The notes under the pieces were generated by a model that saw nothing but the letters and a program-made list of their open reading frames with translations, searched no databases and was not told the DNA's origin. Below, piece by piece: positions 5,328-6,514 of a DNA stretch of 6,514 nucleotides. This DNA is from Desulfovibrionales bacterium (GTDB taxonomy: Bacteria; Desulfobacterota; Desulfovibrionia; Desulfovibrionales; Desulfomicrobiaceae): NCBI GenBank assembly GCA_012727515.1, contig JAAYGZ010000113.1:1-6514 (forward strand), in the 5' to 3' direction. Both the position numbers and the translations under genes were made by a program. Each line of letters starts with the position of its first letter. The stretch's first letter is position 1.

Positions 5328-5431
5328 GAGAAAAAATATGGGAAGAAAAATGCAAAAACGTACAGAAACTGACGTGGATTGACACAATGTAGGGCCCTGG
5401 CTAGCCCAGAGCAATCACAAGCGAGGTACAT

Positions 5432-6115
5432 ATGACACAACGCGCAGCGTGTTTTTCCCGAAACATCGGCCCCATAGGCCAGGACGAGCAGAGTATTCTG
5501 GCCCGGACCACAGCAGCCGTTATCGGCTGTGGCGGATTGGGCGGCTATGTTATTGAGCACCTGGCCCGCATGGGCATCGGACATCTGCGCCTGGCTGACC
5601 CGGATGTTTTTTCCATCAGCAACTGCAATCGCCAACTCAATGCCCTGACTGCAACCCTGGGACACAACAAGGCTGAAGTGGCTGCCCGCCGCGTTGCAGC
5701 TATTCATCCATTTTGCCAGGTCACTGTTTTTCCGGTTGATTTTCGTCAAAGCACTGTTTTGGCCAAGGCTGACGTGGTCCTTGACTGCCTTGATGACAGT
5801 CAGACCCGTCGTGACCTGGCCCAGGCCTGCACTGCCCAGGGCATTGCTTTGGTTCATGGTTCTGTGCGCGGCTGGTGCGGACAGGTTGGTGTGCAACTAC
5901 CCGGAGGCACGCTCTATGAGTGCCTGTACCCCCAGCAACGCCCCACTGGCTCTCCTGCTGTTTTATCCGCCACGGTCGGCCTTATTGCCAGCCTGCAGGC
6001 AGCTGAGGCGCTTAAGTATATTCTGAACCGGCCATCTCAGCTGCACAATGCGTGGATGTATCTGGATTTACAATATGGCGACATGGTGCTGCACCATGCC
6101 ACGCCAGCCCCATAG
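5432..6115 (+). CDS. ThiF/MoeB/HesA-like adenylyltransferase, compact form
   Basis: This 227-residue cytoplasmic protein belongs to the E1-like family that adenylates the C-terminus of a ubiquitin-like sulfur carrier such as MoaD or ThiS. The Rossmann nucleotide loop is IGCGGLGG (31-38). Asp56 (ADPDVF), Arg67 (NCNRQ), Lys80, Asp121 (LDCLDD) and the N-terminal Arg10 (SRNIG) line up with the MoeB ATP-site residues Asp62, Arg73, Lys86, Asp130 and Arg14, so adenylation should work. Only one Cys (Cys164, YECLYP) stands where MoeB has a CxxC, and the C-terminal CxxC is missing, so the zinc site is absent. No rhodanese domain is present. GAGG at 5423-5426 supports the start. Its place beside tup genes suggests tungsten or molybdenum cofactor assembly, perhaps for an aldehyde:ferredoxin oxidoreductase; a thiazole-synthesis role is an alternative. 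Confidence 0.88.
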   Translation: MTQRAACFSRNIGPIGQDEQSILARTTAAVIGCGGLGGYVIEHLARMGIGHLRLADPDVFSISNCNRQLNALTATLGHNKAEVAARRVAAIHPFCQVTVFPVDFRQSTVLAKADVVLDCLDDSQTRRDLAQACTAQGIALVHGSVRGWCGQVGVQLPGGTLYECLYPQQRPTGSPAVLSATVGLIASLQAAEALKYILNRPSQLHNAWMYLDLQYGDMVLHHATPAP

Positions 6116-6131
6116 CCCCCTGGCATTCACG

Positions 6132-6514
6132 TCAGCCCTGCACCAGATTTCCGGTTTCGCGGGTCGAATATCCGCCCCGTGCCTCCACTGCCTGCCTGAA
6201 ACGAGCAGAGGTTATAACGTCCAGAACCGTGCGCAGCATGGGTGTGTCAAATAATTCCTCAGGAATGAGCAGGTCATAGCGTTCTTCAGCCAGAGGCACA
6301 AAATCAAGCCCCAGGGCATTGGCAGCAGAACGCACCCCAAGCCCGGTGTCAGCCTTGCCCGAAAGAATTGCCACTGCCACAGCCATGTGCGTGTACTCAT
6401 CATAGCCATAGCCGCTGATATCATCAGCTTCAAGGTTATGGCGCTGTAATTCATAATCAAACAAAACCCTGGTTCCTGATCCGGCCTGACGATTCACAAA
6501 GCGCACCCCAGTGC
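6132..6514 (-). CDS. PBP-like domain protein, C-terminal part (runs off window)
   Basis: Only the last 127 or so residues are visible; the frame stays open to the window edge, so the real start lies beyond 6514, and a GTG at 6506 is internal. The fragment carries the same PBP-like domain as the regulator at 4317-5237: VNRQAGSGTR and MAVAVAILSGKADTGLGV match INRSLGTGTR and MDVGLAILSGQADVGMGI, and FVPLAEERYDLL matches FVPLRWERFDLL. In molybdenum and tungsten loci this domain occurs at the C-terminus of MoeA-type molybdotransferases or in HTH regulators; which applies here cannot be told. It converges on the ThiF-like gene, leaving 16 bp between stops. The shared domain supports a role in the same metal pathway. 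Confidence 0.8.
   Translation of the reverse strand, partial: TGVRFVNRQAGSGTRVLFDYELQRHNLEADDISGYGYDEYTHMAVAVAILSGKADTGLGVRSAANALGLDFVPLAEERYDLLIPEELFDTPMLRTVLDVITSARFRQAVEARGGYSTRETGNLVQG

Larger units (their letters stand above)
5238..5431. promoter_or_regulatory. Divergent promoter region between regulator and thiF-like gene
   Basis: This 194-bp region should drive both flanking genes. Visible elements are the hairpin CCTGCG/CGCAGG (5257-5272), a perfect TGATC-A-GATCA dyad (5317-5327) and an 8-bp palindrome GGCTAGCC (5399-5406). On the minus strand TTGACG (5304-5299) could be a -35 box for the regulator, with only weak -10 candidates near 5280-5274. On the plus strand a perfect TTGACA (5379-5384) lacks a good -10 at normal spacing. 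Exact promoters cannot be fixed by eye. Confidence 0.5.

Noticed and set aside
5398..5412. Sigma54-like promoter (TGG...GC with 10-bp spacing) before the ThiF-like gene
   Set aside because: The -12 element reads AGC instead of TGC, and the predicted start would fall at the ribosome binding site (5423-5426).
5252..5896. 214-residue minus-strand ORF opposite the ThiF-like gene
   Set aside because: It is antisense to a gene with intact ATP-site motifs and runs across the divergent promoter region; its translation has no coherent domain.

Overview
The window looks like a chromosomal segment of a Desulfovibrio-type sulfate reducer (Desulfobacterota). The basis is a TupABC tungstate importer preceded by a regulator joining an excisionase-type HTH to a periplasmic-binding-protein-like domain, a nearby ThiF/MoeB-type E1-like enzyme, and two copies of a GTCATTGCGAG-bounded palindromic repeat. 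The phylum call is inference from gene content, because no rRNA or other phylogenetic marker is present.

Layout from left to right. Positions 1-773 hold a complete MqsR-MqsA type II toxin-antitoxin operon on the plus strand. A perfect 9-bp inverted repeat lies over its likely promoter. Positions 774-1138 are noncoding: a GGGGACAGACCACGG-type repeat remnant, a plausible sigma70 promoter near 896-923 and a first copy of the palindromic repeat (958-1074). Positions 1139-1732 encode a 197-residue protein of unknown function, with a stretch that could be a beta-grasp (MoaD/ThiS-like) segment. It runs convergently into tupC with no base between the two stop codons.

Positions 5237 down to 1733 on the minus strand form one apparent operon: regulator (4317-5237), tupA (3393-4280), tupB (2398-3093) and tupC (1733-2398). 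tupB and tupC share an ATGA overlap. The 299-bp tupA-tupB gap is unusual. It contains a second copy of the palindromic repeat and then a strong intrinsic terminator or attenuator, with a competing hairpin, directly in front of the tupB ribosome binding site.

Positions 5432-6115, divergent from the regulator, encode a compact ThiF/MoeB/HesA-like adenylyltransferase that keeps the ATP-site residues but lacks the MoeB zinc cysteines. Positions 6132-6514 on the minus strand are the C-terminal end of a second protein with the same PBP-like domain as the regulator, cut by the window edge.

Taken together, the right five-sixths reads as a tungsten (or tungsten/molybdenum) module: uptake by TupABC, sensing by the HTH-PBP regulator, and probably cofactor-related chemistry by the ThiF-like protein, possibly with the 197-residue protein. 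The left end is an unrelated toxin-antitoxin cassette beside repeat debris, as expected of an acquired segment. The least explained parts are the interlocking hairpins between tupA and tupB, the 197-residue unknown protein, and the reduced E1-like enzyme.
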